64,000 bases of DNA, from contig NC_081831.1 of NCBI RefSeq assembly GCF_030867095.1, positions 17,646,001-17,710,000 of the forward strand. Direction: 5' to 3'. This DNA comes from Alligator mississippiensis (taxonomy: Eukaryota; Chordata; Crocodylia; Alligatoridae). A program made the translations under genes and the position numbers. Within the stretch, counting starts at the first letter, position 1, and each line of letters opens with the position of its first letter. Shown here in pieces: positions 12,499-24,600 of this stretch. Below the pieces are notes generated by a model. The model was not told the origin of the DNA and ran no database searches. It saw only the letters and a program-made list of their open reading frames with translations.

Positions 12499-12723
12499 TA
12501 GGGGTAGGCAACCCCTGGCATGGGTGCCAGTGTGGCATTCAAAGGCATTTTGGTTGGCATGTGTGCCTCTGGGTGGACAGTGGGGAAGGGGATGGTGCTG
12601 TGCCTCCACTTGAATCAGGCTCCTCACAGCTTCCCCACCATCCACCCCTGGCATGCCAGTATCTTAAAACATCAAGGTTGTGGGTGTTTGTGGCACTCTG
12701 CCCAAAAACATTGCCAACCCCTG
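12499..12723. mobile_element. Non-autonomous hAT-type MITE (225 bp)
   Basis: The left end is TAGGGGTAGGCAACCCC and the right end, read in reverse, is CAGGGGTTGGCAAT, so the terminal inverted repeats match the hAT CAGGGGT.GGCAA pattern. The flanking 8-bp direct repeats are gtctgacc (12491-12498) and gtctgaac (12724-12731), 7/8 identical. There is no transposase. It belongs to the same broad family as the ends at 1457 and 56698. Confidence 0.8.
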
Positions 12724-12731
12724 GTCTGAAC

Positions 12732-13383
12732 CATTGTTTTTCATTAAGCAAATATCCAGCAATATTAGTGTACATAGATTAATTAGAAATTCCACAAACA
12801 AATTACCATTCCATTCCTGAATCTTTTAATCAGAACAAATTGTATTCTTTACAGAACACCCCTCAGGATTAATGTTATTGCATTCTCCCAGGTATTTGGA
12901 TCCTAGATTTGGAATGTATTTGTAAATTCATTGTTTCTTTCTGGGTTATTGGCACAGTATCTATGAAGAGGTCACCTCTATCTCTAAGTCTGCATTTTGT
13001 TACTAGTTTTAAAATGAGTCATTTATATTGAGAAGAGTTGAAAAACCTAAGTACAGTTAACAACATCCTAGAAGCAGCTGGCCAGACTCTGCTGCCCTTA
13101 CTCGAGCAAAATATATAGTGCATTCAATAGGTGATTTACTTGGCAAAGACAGGGTATGAACTTCAGGACCATATGCTCCCTGTACTCTCACCTTACCTCC
13201 ATTTTCATGTAGTTCTTGTCTGAGAAGGCTTATGAACTTTAAGTTTTTTAACACAAACAATTCTTTATTAAGATTGTTTTGAAGAATTGAAACAGTAAAA
13301 AAGCATTGAAGTGAAATGACACCTTATAAGGAAGAAGACAGGAATAAGGTTTTATTGGTTGTGGAATCCCAGTGAGAGCACAA
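12732..13383. other. Gene-free intergenic DNA
   Basis: Nothing recognised beyond scattered short open frames. Confidence 0.4.
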
Positions 13384-13520
13384 GGCCTAGTCTACATAGA
13401 TTCACTAGTGTTGCTGTAAGCACAATTTTAAAACCATTTACATCACTTTAGTGGCCTCCACACTAAGCAGGTTGCTCTGATTTACCTAAAGCAGTGTAGA
13501 AACCTTTTGTAGACAAGGCC
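13384..13520. mobile_element. Short MITE with GGCC..GTCTACA inverted ends
   Basis: The ends are ggcctagtctaca (13384-13396) and tgtagacaaggcc (13508-13520), inverted copies with one mismatch in 13. The 137-bp interior is non-coding. I could not settle a target duplication, so the superfamily is unassigned. The ends resemble the left end of the 458-bp palindrome at 58764 (CATGTCTACA) and a single end near 48527. Confidence 0.5.
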
Positions 13521-15485
13521 AAATAAAGAAGTTCAGAGACTTCAGAATGCTCAGTGAAGGGGAAAAAAAGATTGACAATATTTGAAATGCAGAAATCAAA
13601 GAATTTTCTGGTTTCTCTGAAAAATAGTCTTAACACTTGGGTCACTTATTACAGACAAGTTGCTCTTTAAATATTAGGTTTATTTTACTTCAGTGATCAC
13701 AATAATACAATATTTTAAAATATCTTAGCACATTTGCTATTTCTGTTTAACAAAATTACTTGCTAAATGACCAAGTAAAAGATGTAAAATTACTTGTTAC
13801 AGTATTAGTACTTTTGTAAATTAGTAATTTGCCAGAGCTTTGCGTTTGTTGACTCTCCAGCTACCTTTAGGAAATAAAAGTCTATTTTCATAAGTAACAC
13901 AAGTATAATCCCAGAGTAATTTAATTGATTTTAAGTTATTCTACATATAAAATGTCACAGATCAGAATCTGATCTCAGCTCTGAAAAGATTTGCTGTTGA
14001 AAATTAAGTGTGAAATTTACAATTAATAGAGTCCTCTTATTTACCTTGTTAGCTCATAAAGTCTGCAAAAAATATTCTCTTCCATTCTAGTAACCTAGCA
14101 ACAAGTACACAATACAAGATTCTTTTTTTCACAATTTATAGGAAAGTTGCATTGCAGAGCCTTTATTCTATAACAAGCAAGTAACAAGACAACACAGCAA
14201 ATATTTGTTTAGCCTGGCAAGCATTAGAATTGCTTAGGGTATGTTGCATTTGTTTTGTCTAAATTTTGAAGTAGAAAAGAAAATATATTCCTGTCTTCAG
14301 AGAACTATTATAAATATTATTTTTAGCTTTGTTTTAATTATGCAAAGTAACCTTGGATAACTTTGGACCCATCTTGTCTGCTGTCAGACTCTCCTGTTGC
14401 GTGTTTGAAGCCTTTGAGGAACATTTAAAAGATTGCTGATTCTACTTGCTGAGTCCACAGGTTGCAATGTGTGTGCAAGCTAGGGGAACTGGAGAATATG
14501 AAAAACTAAGCCAGCCAAAAGGTTATTCATCAAGATAAATATCAGCTTTACCAGTGGCATAAATTAAGTTTTCTAAAACAGGAAATTAATGTTCATTAAG
14601 TGGTAGGAATAAACAGTTGTTCCTTTTCAGAAGTCTTCAGATTAAATACCATTTTTCCTGAAAGCAAGGGCTTCTGAGAACTTTTTGGCAGACACTTTAA
14701 ATACCTAGGCTATTGTGAAATGAAAAGAAAACACTAAATCACATGGATAAAATACAGAGCCAGCCCCCAAATAACAATATATTGAGACCTATATGGAGGG
14801 TTTCCTTTTGTATTTTAATTGCCCAAACATCCACATATAATGTCTTGCAGCCCATAGGAACCTGTAGGTTTAGGCAGAGTCCACTGTCTGGGTCCATAGT
14901 TCCTTATGTGGGAGGGGAGGTATTCTAGGCTTTTCATCCATCTTCAGTAGAGTAGATCAAAACGTTAACCCAAACCTTACAGCAGTGTAACTGGGGGGAG
15001 GGATAAGGGTCAGGGGTTATTGGGGCAGCAGCTCTAGGCTTTGCCTTGGTGGGGGGCACAAAAATAGGTACAGATAGTAGCTAGCCATGCCACTGCTCCC
15101 CCATGTGTTGTCTCTGCCTAAGGTATGGAGCTGCCCTGTTATGCCTCTGATTCCTTAGAAGCTGTGGTAAATTAGGACTATGTGGACTCCATCACTGCTC
15201 TCTTCACTGCTTCTTGCTTTGTGCAAGGTGTGTAGGATTCAACGTCTGTCTTCATCTGTCCTGCCATTGCTGCAGAGCTGCCCAACGGTTCATTGTGTGT
15301 GGGGAAAGGAAAAGGGATTGGAAATGGTAGATTTAATGACACCAGGGCCCTCAGAGAAGCATGGATTAGCAGGGAGGTAGGATTTGTCCCATATTACTAT
15401 TCTAATCACACTTGTAAACTGTCACTCTCCCCAAACTCTGATACCATGGTGATGAAGGCCATGCTGTGAGGTCTGGAAAGCTGGT
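13521..15485. other. Gene-free AT-rich intergenic DNA
   Basis: No gene or classifiable repeat seen. Confidence 0.4.
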
Positions 15486-15625
15486 CAAGTCACTAGCCTG
15501 GGACTTGGGAGACCTGGTTTCAATTCTTAACTCCACCACAGACTCCTTGGCCAAGATTACCTAGTCACCTAGTCTCTGTGCTTCTGCTCCCCATCTGTAG
15601 TAGCAAAATAGGAATGATACTGCAA
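15486..15625 (+). repeat. MIR / CORE-SINE fragment
   Basis: The order of phrases follows the MIR consensus: ...GGGAGACCTGGTTTCAATTC..., then a CCACCACAG..CTTGG stretch, then ...CCCATCTGTAG...GAATGATACTGC. It is old and diverged, with no function inferred. Confidence 0.6.
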
Positions 15626-18600
15626 TACCCTGCTTTCCAGATTGCAAAGTAATCAAAAACTGGGGGAAACAATGGAGCACTATATGGGAAGAGATTAAAG
15701 AAGATGTTTATAGAGGCTAATTTTTGACAAAATGAATGTCTTACCTGCCTGTATGCATTCATGAATTGTAAACTGTACATGCATGTAAATGTAATATCAC
15801 TGCTTTTGTGTTTCCTCCTATATCCAGCAGCCAAATTTTGTTTTAAAGTGCATGTTTGAAATGCAGTAAAAACAGGTCTGGCCCCTCCATTTTTTTTGGT
15901 ATGTTACTTTTTGCAATTTATCCAAAGAATTAATCTGGGGAGGTTCTGTTTATTACACAATTAGATATTTTTACAAATAGGAAAAAAAAGAGGTCATTTT
16001 TGTGCCTACAGCAAAATCCATTGACTCTGGTGGTAGCTGATTGGGATCCTAATTCAAACATCCAGAGACGGAAGCTCAATTGTGCTCATAGTAAGAGCTG
16101 CCAGCTCAGTGGGCAGTTGTTTGTTTGAGAATGCTGCCTGTGTGCGCCGGGGGAGCGGGACAGCTTCACTCAGAGCAGTTTCCCCCTTGGCCTCGACAGT
16201 TATTTAACACCATCTTACTCTTGTTAAACTGCAGTGTCCAAACTGATTCCCTTGAACCAGAAATCATGATGCCCTCTTACTTGATTTCAGGATAAACTCA
16301 AATATTCAGCAGAGACATTCTGTACTGGAAAAAGCTTGGTCTTTTGTTTTTCCCCTGCCTAAATGCCTGTGAATTGCTGCAAATATGTGAAATGTCTCTG
16401 AGTTTAAGGTAAAAGTAAGCCATGAACTGTGATGATTTGAGATTGAGAACTATACCCAGATGCCACAGTGACAGGCTATTTTTTATATACATGGATGGTT
16501 AGAAATAACCAGAGGAGTGTGATTGTGGCTGAGTTAATTTTCAGGGCTGAGAGTAAGGTCCTCAAAGGCAAGAACATTTCCTTGTTAGTCTCTCTGGACC
16601 CTCCCCCTACTTCATTATCTCTTCCCTCCTGTCTGCCCCTGCTCTATCTTTACCCTACTTATGTAATACTCTTCTTCTTTGTATCTGTCCTCTGTTGTCA
16701 TCCTTGCTTTTATGTTGTTTCTTCTCAAATCATTTGCTGCTTCCTCTTTTTTTCCTGTCTCTTTTTTTAGTATTCCTCCAGAGAATATTATCCCTCCTCC
16801 ACTTGGAAAAATGGGCCTCCTATTCTGTTGCCTTTTCAGGCCTTTCCTGTCACACCAACACAGGACTGAGTAGATCATAGGCCTTCCAAGTTAGTACAAG
16901 GGTGCCTCTGTAGGCAGGAGGTCAGATTTATTTCCCCCAAACCAAACAGATTGAATAGATTATTAGAGGGGTTTGAAGTAGGCAAGGCACAAGCAGCCCA
17001 TGGGCTGTGTAATGAGTAGCAAGGTTTTCAAGGACTTGTTACCTTATGTATTCCTTAAAAACAGCATAGTCAAGTGAGGCCTTTACATGTACTCACTGTG
17101 TTACATTCTTTATGCCAACTTTGTGTTTACATTTGAACAGTATTTAAACCAAAATCCCAGATCTGAACTTGCCTTTTTTTATAGCTTCTGATTTGGATCC
17201 CAACTTGACAGCTTGCTTCTGCCAGTAACACCTGCCATCTAAATACTACCAACTTTTGGAGAAAATTGAAATCTAGACCTAATCTTGAGACCACCTCTAT
17301 TAATCTGTAGATTTTGTTTTCTCCAAATCTGCACATTTGAGTACTGGAACAAATCACTCAGCATCTCTCCAGAGTGCCCCCTTTCCTGCAGCTTCCATTC
17401 CTATGCTCTTAATCGCTTTGGATACATGGCTGTGAATATTCAAGCAAATTAATCTAACTGAATAGCTAAAACCCCAGATCTTCATGCTGCTCTGTATATT
17501 TAGACTTCCATGGAAGGCAGTTGAGCTTTATGTGGACATAAATGTCTAACTGCGTGGTGTTTAGACAGGACAGAAGACATCAGTTCTGAGATTTAGGACA
17601 GTCATTTTGTTCATTAGGTGCCATTTTCAGAGTTGTGTTGATCAGTCCCAAGAACAGAATTGGCTTTTGCTGAAAACTTGCTCTTCGGTGCAGAAGAATT
17701 ATGTTTATAGTTTATATTTTATGATTAATTGCAAATAATTTTCCCTGCAAATTTAAACAAGGTATTGCAGTTTTGAAATTATAGGTGGAAAAAAATAGTG
17801 TTCAAAATGTTCTTTCTTGTAAAGATATTTGCTTTTCACAGCTCAAACAGAAAACAGCTAAGTGCATCCAAAAGCTGCCTCACCCTTTTGAGCGTGTTCC
17901 CAGATCTGAGCCAACAGCACTACTATGGAATAGCTGTGAGTAGCCGGAAGAGCATTGTGGGTATTGATATGCAAATGAGCACACCAAACATCCCACTTTG
18001 CTACAGAATTTCTATATCTAATGGTGCCAGTCACTTATGAACTGGGGAGGGCTTAACCTAGGCGTGGCTTTGCAGTCATGAGTCCTTGCTTCTCTCATTC
18101 ATGATGCTTATCTGCATCATTTAGCATTTGGTCTGGTGAAAGCAATGATGGCTCTACAGCATGGTCCAAATACCATACAGGCATGGAGGTTAGAAGTAGT
18201 TTTCAGCCTCAGTATTTTTATTATGCAATTGAGTATATAGAACTAATTACTACTGGCGGTTTTAACATAAGGACAGGGGAAAGCCAGAGCTGATGGTCAG
18301 TGCAAAATAACATATTTTATTCCAGGTTTTCTGGCGTTATAAATTCAGTTTACATCATGATTACCTGATTTTTTTCCTAGTGCATTGGATTAAAATGAAC
18401 ATATTGCAAAGGCACTAAGATATTGGAGTGATTGTGGCCAGGTAAGGAGTTACACACACAGAAATTTAAGACTAAAACAACAGTGGTGGTTTTGTGTGGG
18501 GGTTTTTTCTAGTAGTATTGCAAGCCAAATCTCCTCTAAACCAACAAAAAACTTCTACAGAAAGAATTGAGGTACTGAGCTTTAAAGTCTGTGCCACTGC

Positions 18601-19012
18601 ACATGCCCAGCAGAATAAAGCATTCTGCATTATTGCATGTTGTCATTACATTGCCCAGTGTTGTCTCCGCATGTTAATTACATGTTTACATGAATTGCAT
18701 CATTTGATGTAATTACAGTAATTATGTTACTACTTTATCATCAGCAAAACAATACCCCTAATTCACAAAACAAAAACTACATGAAAAGTTAAAACCACAA
18801 ATGGAAGGGAATGCACTGTTACAGATTAAATCTTCCATATATAAGCAGTGTGGGGGATCAGCTTAAAACTATAGCACACTACTGTTCAACTCCCCACTGT
18901 AACTCATGATGCTTTACAGTAAGTACTGTAAGTTATAGCAACCCCCCCATAGGTATGCTGTTGGGTGGGGGGGTGGGGGGGGAAATTGAGTTTCACTTTG
19001 GAACCAATTCCG
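15626..19012. other. Gene-free intergenic DNA
   Basis: No gene recognised. The C/T-rich stretch at about 16590-16860 gives overlapping open frames on both strands that are only a composition effect. A G-run region begins at about 18963. Confidence 0.4.
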
Positions 19013-19525
19013 AAGAAGCTGCATGTCTACAGCCTCTCTCCCCTAGCCCCCCACCTCCCCAGCTCCACTGATGTCTGCAGGATGAGAGGGAGAGAAGGGT
19101 GGGGGAGGGAGCTGCTCTCTGGGGTTTGCCCAGCTTGCGTTGAAGGGGGGGGGGGTGGATTGAAGTCCCCCCAGGCAGGGGGTGCTGTAATCCACCTGCC
19201 CCCATCCCACCCAATGCAGACTGGGCAAACCCCAGCCACAGCAACCTCCCCCTCCCTTTTCTCCCTTCCATCTTGCAGACAGCACTGGGAGTGGGGCAAA
19301 GTTGCATCAGCCCTGCCCTGCTTGTGTGCAGGGACAGACAGAAGTTAATGAAGGTGCTCTGCTTTGGAGTGCCTTCATCTGAATCCTCATTATATGAGGG
19401 TTAATTTGTCACCTGATCCGGCACTTTTGAAGTGCTCTGCAGCCATGCACTTCTGTCAGGACATGGCTGCAGACTACTTTCAGGGGGCTGATCATATGGC
19501 AAAACCTCACTTCTGTCAGTGCCTG
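19013..19525 (-). repeat. Dispersed GC-rich repeat, copy A
   Basis: This ~510-bp block is matched in reverse orientation by 36681-37182 in intron 2. Shared landmarks are the end motif CAGG.ACTGACAGAAGTG (here the complement of about 19507-19525), a second internal CTGACAGAAGTGCATGGCTG, and a poly-G/poly-C centre (19145-19156). The ends look like terminal inverted repeats, so a non-autonomous DNA transposon is likely, but no target duplication was identified. Overlapping open frames in it are composition artefacts. Confidence 0.55.
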
Positions 19526-20069
19526 TAATGTTCCCTTTTACAGCACCCTGAGGCTTGTACAGGGTGCTTTATAAAGCAATAGAAATTATTTTGTACTACA
19601 TAGGGAATAAGATTTTGCATGTGTGTAATGCTTATCTGTGCAATCTCACCTAGAAAAAAACTGGTGCAGAGGCCTTAAGAAAGACCATGTGACAGATAAT
19701 TGAAAGAACATTAGACCAAGAAGCCTAGTGATCTAGGAATATGTTAGTACTTTTCCTATTGTGGAAGTATTACTGGTATAATGTTCTGTTCCAATATTAT
19801 ATCATCCAAATTAATATTTTTGCACCCCATCCCCAAGACTGCTACTACACCCGGAATTCTTTTTTAGCCTTTTGCATTTATTTGTCCTTTTGTTTTAATC
19901 CTGGTTAGTTTGTTCTCATGTTTTGCTATCCTTTGCTGCTAGGCTCTTTATCTGTTTTCTTACAAAGTATTAACTGGGTCCTATTACAATCAGAGCTGAC
20001 TGATCCTAGGTGTGTGTGGGGCCTGGGGCATAACAGCCTGTGGGTGGGGGAGAAAAGGAGATGGCAACT

Positions 20070-20205
20070 GGCCAGAGTGAGGAGTGGGGGGTTGGGAGGG
20101 GTGGCGAGTGGCTGGAGCGTGGGTCGGGGGGTGAGGGGAGGGAGGGTGGCGAGTGGCTGGAGCGGAGAACAGGGGAAGGGGTGTGGTGAGTGGCCAGAGT
20201 GCAAA
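20070..20205. repeat. G-rich imperfect minisatellite
   Basis: The phrase GTGGCGAGTGGCTGGAGCG recurs imperfectly three to four times (about 20100, 20147, 20183 and a weaker one near 20068) with variable G-rich spacers. It lies about 1.4 kb upstream of the METRNL start and is strongly strand-asymmetric. Long open frames on both strands are a composition effect. Confidence 0.6.
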
Positions 20206-20658
20206 GCCAGTGGTGTGCGGTGGCTGCACAGAGTGGTGCCCTTGGCACATGCCAATGGTGCTGTCCGCGGGGGGGGGTGCTGTCCCCCCCAAAGCACAGG
20301 GCCTGGGGTGATCGCCCCAATTCACCTCCCCCAAGCCAAAGTTGCCCAGAAGGGCAGGTACAGACATTAAGCAAGAAAAGTCTATTTGATATGCCAAAAG
20401 AGCATGGGCTTAGGCCCATCATGGAATATTATACGCCCCACTTAAAGAGGGAGGCCACTGGGATCACTCCACCTAATTCTGGGGGACAAATAAAGAGAAA
20501 ACAGGAAGGGGACACCAAGCAGAACACGCTGGCCAGTGCCCACTGCTGCCCAAATGCGTTGAGGGAGCCTGTGGATGCTGATCATTGAAACTCTGCCCAG
20601 AGATGGGAGCAGAGGAGTGACAGGAAAAGAGCCCCATGCTTGCTCAGGTTCCTGCCAG

Positions 20659-20892
20659 CTAGCGCTTCTTCCTGGTCATGTAAGTGGCCAGCTTGGCCAG
20701 GAGGTCCCAGGGCCCGATTAACATGGGCCCATGGATGGGGCGGACATAAAAGAAAAGGTGTGGGGAGTGGCGCAGCCAGAACCTCATCAGGAGGATCTGG
20801 AGGAGGCAGAAAAAGGACTGCCCCCTTGTGCACTTGAAGTAGATGTGCACCAGGGTCCCCTTCTGCTGGCCAAAGGGGAAGGTGTCCGGGGG
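20659..20892 (-). pseudogene. LINE-like ORF2 C-terminal relic (open fragment)
   Basis: The minus strand is open for 77 codons between two stops and has marked G/C preference at third codon positions, unlike the surrounding random frames. The predicted text includes HIYFKCTRGQSFFCLLQILL, then RFWLRHSPHLFFYVRP, then WDLLAKLATYMTRKKR before the stop. The pattern H-x(4)-C followed by a hydrophobic helix and a lysine/arginine-rich end resembles the C-terminal domain after the RT in Tx1/L1-like LINEs. That assignment is from memory of the family pattern and is uncertain. An acceptor-like CAG lies inside the block at 20872-20874 (in the complement), so an exon of an unknown gene is the alternative. 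Confidence 0.4.
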
Positions 20893-21447
20893 TTAAACAG
20901 GACAGGGCGGCAGCTAGCATGTGCTGCGCTCGTTAGAAAGTGAAACTTTTTATAAGATTGGATCGGAGCTTGTGGTAGAGGGGGCACAGACCACAAGATC
21001 CTGCAGCAACTTAAGGTCTTGCCTAGAGGAAAGAAGCTCGGCCCTGGTGCCATAGTAGTGTCGTGTAAACGGTGCGGTGCGATGCACACCTGAAAGTAGC
21101 CGATGTCAGCGGCATTGGTGCGGATCCCATTTAAGCGCAGCTACACAGCACAGTCGGGCCCGCAGGGATAACCGCACGACTTCAGCCTCACCGTGTTGTA
21201 ACTCTCTCTCTCTCACTCACGCACACGCAGCAGGCTTAAAGGAGACTGGGTTAGGAGGCAAGGGCACGCCTGTGCCCACCGGGTGGGAGCCGGGAGCGGA
21301 GCGGCGGCTCGGAGCACGGGTCCCGGCAGCGATCCGGTGCCAGGTTTTGCAGGCGGTGGGCGGGGAGCCGGGCTGGGCTCTCCCCGCCCCTCAGCTGGAG
21401 CCGGCCGAGCCGCGCCGCGCCGAACTTCAGAGCGGAGCGGAGCCGGG

Positions 21448-21510
21448 ATGGGCTCGGGGGAGCGGCGGCGCCCGCGTCCGCACGCCCCGGGGCCCGGCCG
21501 CGCCACGTAG
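21448..21510 (+). CDS. Upstream ORF in the METRNL leader (20 codons)
   Basis: An ATG at 21448 with G at -3 and G at +4 (a strong initiation context) opens a 20-codon arginine/proline-rich frame, MGSGERRRPRPHAPGPGRAT. It ends at TAG 21508-21510, 55 nt before the METRNL start codon and in a different frame. If the transcript begins upstream of it, scanning ribosomes would meet this ORF first, so it may lower METRNL translation. That is inference. Confidence 0.35.
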   Translation: MGSGERRRPRPHAPGPGRAT

Positions 21511-21565
21511 GGGAGCCCCAGCGCCTGCAGCGGAGCCGAGCGGAGCGGAGCCGAGCGGCAGCACC

Positions 21566-21678
21566 ATGCTGCGCGCCCCGGCGCCCGGGCGGCTGCCGCT
21601 GGTGCTGGGGCTGCTGCTGCAGCTGTGGCGGGGCGGCGCGGCGCAGTACTCCAGCGACCTGTGCAACTGGAAGGGCAG
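21566..21678 (+). CDS. METRNL: METRNL exon 1 (coding part)
   Basis: Encodes residues 1-37 plus two bases of S38: the signal peptide and the first conserved cysteine (C33, in DLCNWKG). The start context is CAGCACCATGC. The donor is AG|GTGAGC at 21679. The same frame is open upstream to 21077, but the ATG at 21566 is the only one followed directly by a signal peptide, so it is preferred. Confidence 0.95.
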
Positions 21679-24600
21679 GTGAGCGCGGCCGGGGGGCGCG
21701 GGGCTCCCCTCCAGCCCGTCCCCGCAGAGCGCCGGAGGCGGCTGGAGCCGGGGGACATGCTGCAGGGGAGCAGCACCGGGCTCCGCTTTCAGCCTCCGCG
21801 GCTGCCCAGGGCCGCTACTCCGCTCATGTCCGCGGGAGGGACCGCCGCCGAGCCCGGCTTCTGCGCTGCGCGGCCCCTCCGCTCCGCTCCGCGCATCGCC
21901 CTGCTTGTGAAACCTCTTGAGCGCAGGGCGCCTCGGCTCCTCAACCTTTAATCCTCTGCAATAAACCGACTGCGTCTTCATGGCTTTGCAACTTCTGCTG
22001 CTGCTCCTACTCTAACCCCCCCCCCCCCTCCGCCTTTCTATTTGCAGTCGACATTATTTTTTAATGAAACGTCCGTGCTGTAGGAGTTTGGTTTCCGTTT
22101 GGTTAAAACTTTTCTTTTCTTTCTTTTTAATGGGGCACCAAGGAATGAGTGCATTAGATTTAGGCTTGATTATGCTTTTCTAATCTGAAGGGGTTCGTGT
22201 CGGAGATAAATGTGGATCGGGATTTCTGTCTTGTGATGGAGAGAGTGCAAACCGGTGAAATGTGAATTTCTATTGGAGTGTATTTTCAGTCCAGATTGTG
22301 CAAAATGAATTTAAAATATGCATACAATTGGCAATTGCTTATGAACTTCCTACATTTCTTGACAGGTCGTAAAACACTGATTAGTAAATCCAGTTGGGGA
22401 GATATTCCCAATGTACAGCTGGGATGGGGCAAAGTCTGTAGTTCCCTGTCAGTTTGATTGGCAAGTTCCCAACACTCGGGTTTTGCATAAGGAGCTGTGT
22501 TGCGTGTAGTTGGACCAGACTCCTCTGCACTGTCCTAAGCGTTTCAGCTTTGTGTGAACCAGGCCTATAACCTGACAGTCTCATGTCTGCCTCAACAAAA
22601 GTTCAGGGCTCTTATTTTAAAGGGCTGGCCAAGCAGGGCAGGACATAGCATGGTCCAGAGCCAGTACTGAGTGCCAGTACTGAGCACTGAGTGCCCGTGG
22701 AAGGGGATGCATGAAATAAATGTGAGTCACTTCCTGTTACTGCCAGCTTGGGGATAAACTGGTGACCCAAGCCTGGAATCTCCCATTGTCACCACATCAG
22801 TCCCATTTTTGCTCATCAAGGAAATGATGCGTTCTTGGTGATCCTGTCGGAGAGGACAGACTAACTTCTTACAACTAGGTGGAATGGCCACATTGAGAAC
22901 CATATTTGTAACCACAATAACCAGAGTACAAGTAGACATAGGGCTTGGGGTGGGGCTTGTCAGACTGCATTCACTGCACTCATGCTTGACCTTTTGGCCT
23001 TCCAATAAGAGGTAGCGATCCTGTTGGACTGTGGGGGCTGTTTGTTCATTCCATCCATTCCCGTATAAAATGAGTTGTTTCTTCAGAATCAATAGATGCT
23101 GTAACTTTTTTTTTTTAATCTGGCAGTCAAATCAAATACTTTGGGGCCCAAGCTGATTGCCACAGAGGTCAGGATGGAATTCTCTGTATAAAATATAACA
23201 TTCAATAGCAATCAAATAGTTGTATCCAGAGTTGATTCCCTTTTGGTGTTTATACCTTACCTATCGTGGCATCTAAATAGTTCAGCCTTCTTGCAAACAA
23301 ATTATAAAGCAGACTTGACGGGTCAGTGATTTCCTATAATAAATGTGAAGGCATTTTTGCTTTTAGTGAGATTGTGTATCTCGTAAATATCTAGCTCAGA
23401 TCCCTTAGGCAGCTTTAAAAACCTTAGCCACAGGTCCTGTCAGTGCTAATATTTTCAAGCAAATATCTCATACAGTAAGATTGCTTACACTGCAGGTGTA
23501 GCAAGATCCAGAAGCACCTTAATAAAAGGCCTAATGGAGACTCCTAAGCCTCTCCCACAAAATATTGCTCTGTGAAAACCAGAAACTACATTATGATACA
23601 TGTCCAGTCATTTCTGTAACTGTAATTATAATTCTGCCTGATACAATGATGTCACGTTTATTGAGTGAAAGTGCTGTTCTGACCACACTGAAACCTCGTC
23701 AGACTAACCTGAGTCCTATTTCTAGACCTGAGTTCCATTTCTAGTTCTACCTATGACTAGCTGTGTGGTCTTGGGTGAGTCATGACACTGTTCTGTTGTT
23801 CACCCATCTGTAAATTGGGGAAAATGTTGCTTCCATTTTTTTTTAAAAGAGCTTTGAGAGGTGTAGAAGAAGAAATGCAATTGTGGCAGCTCAAACTTGT
23901 CCACTGCTGCAGTGGACATACTGTGTAAAGGATCACCTGTTATGCATTCATGTAGAAGAATTGAGTTCACAAATGGCAATAGCAGATCTTCCAAGATATA
24001 CAGTAATGGGCCACTTGAGGCACCAGAAAGGCAGAATATCAAATAGACAAGTGCAGTGGATCAGTGGGTGTCTCCTGAGATCTGTAGGAGGAAGTACTGT
24101 TTGGTTGGACCAACTCCTAGAACAAACAGTACAAGGGGGGTGGGGAAGTCTCATTCATCAATGTAGTCATAAAAGAATTGGCATATCTTCTTGACATTAA
24201 AACATTAAAGCCTCAAGTTAGTTTAAAATATCTTTATGACTAGTGTGCATGTGGTGCAACTTATTACTAGGTATTCAATTTATTACTATGTTACTCAGAA
24301 GTAAACAAGAAATTTAAATAGTTTTCCACTATAGCAATAGATGGCAGTATTATAAATGTCTCATTTCATTTTGACCAAAGAAGGTAAGTGACAGATTTAA
24401 CTAGGTCATTAATATTGAAATTGGCACAACTTTCTGAATCAAGATTTATAACGGGACTTGATGTGCACAGGTATTTGTAGTCAGCGTATCTGACATTGTC
24501 ACTTTATTGTTGTGCTGTATAATTTGGCTTCAAAAGGGAATCTCTAAATCCACTGTTTCATTTGAATGTTTAGACACTGTGACCTCAATATTAATTGGGA

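Larger units (their letters stand above)
21170..21960 (+). promoter_or_regulatory. METRNL: METRNL CpG-island promoter and 5' leader
   Basis: A dense CpG region surrounds the first coding exon, with GC-box-like sequence and no clear TATA box in front of the start codon. The transcription start cannot be placed from sequence alone, but it must lie upstream of 21566. A short purine-rich run of CGGAG/CCGAG units (about 21529-21557) sits directly before the Kozak site. The island continues into the first 280 bp of intron 1. Confidence 0.75.

Noticed and set aside
18965-19348. Several overlapping open frames of 80-127 codons on both strands
   Set aside because: They are composition artefacts of a GC-rich dispersed repeat that also occurs inverted at 36.7 kb.
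19918-20422. Overlapping 123-150 codon open frames on both strands
   Set aside because: The G-rich minisatellite lacks stop codons in several frames. The predicted proteins are repetitive with no domain.
21077-21565. In-frame ATG at 21077 that would extend METRNL by 163 residues
   Set aside because: The extension is low-complexity, composition-driven sequence. It would bury the signal peptide and has no counterpart in METRNL proteins.
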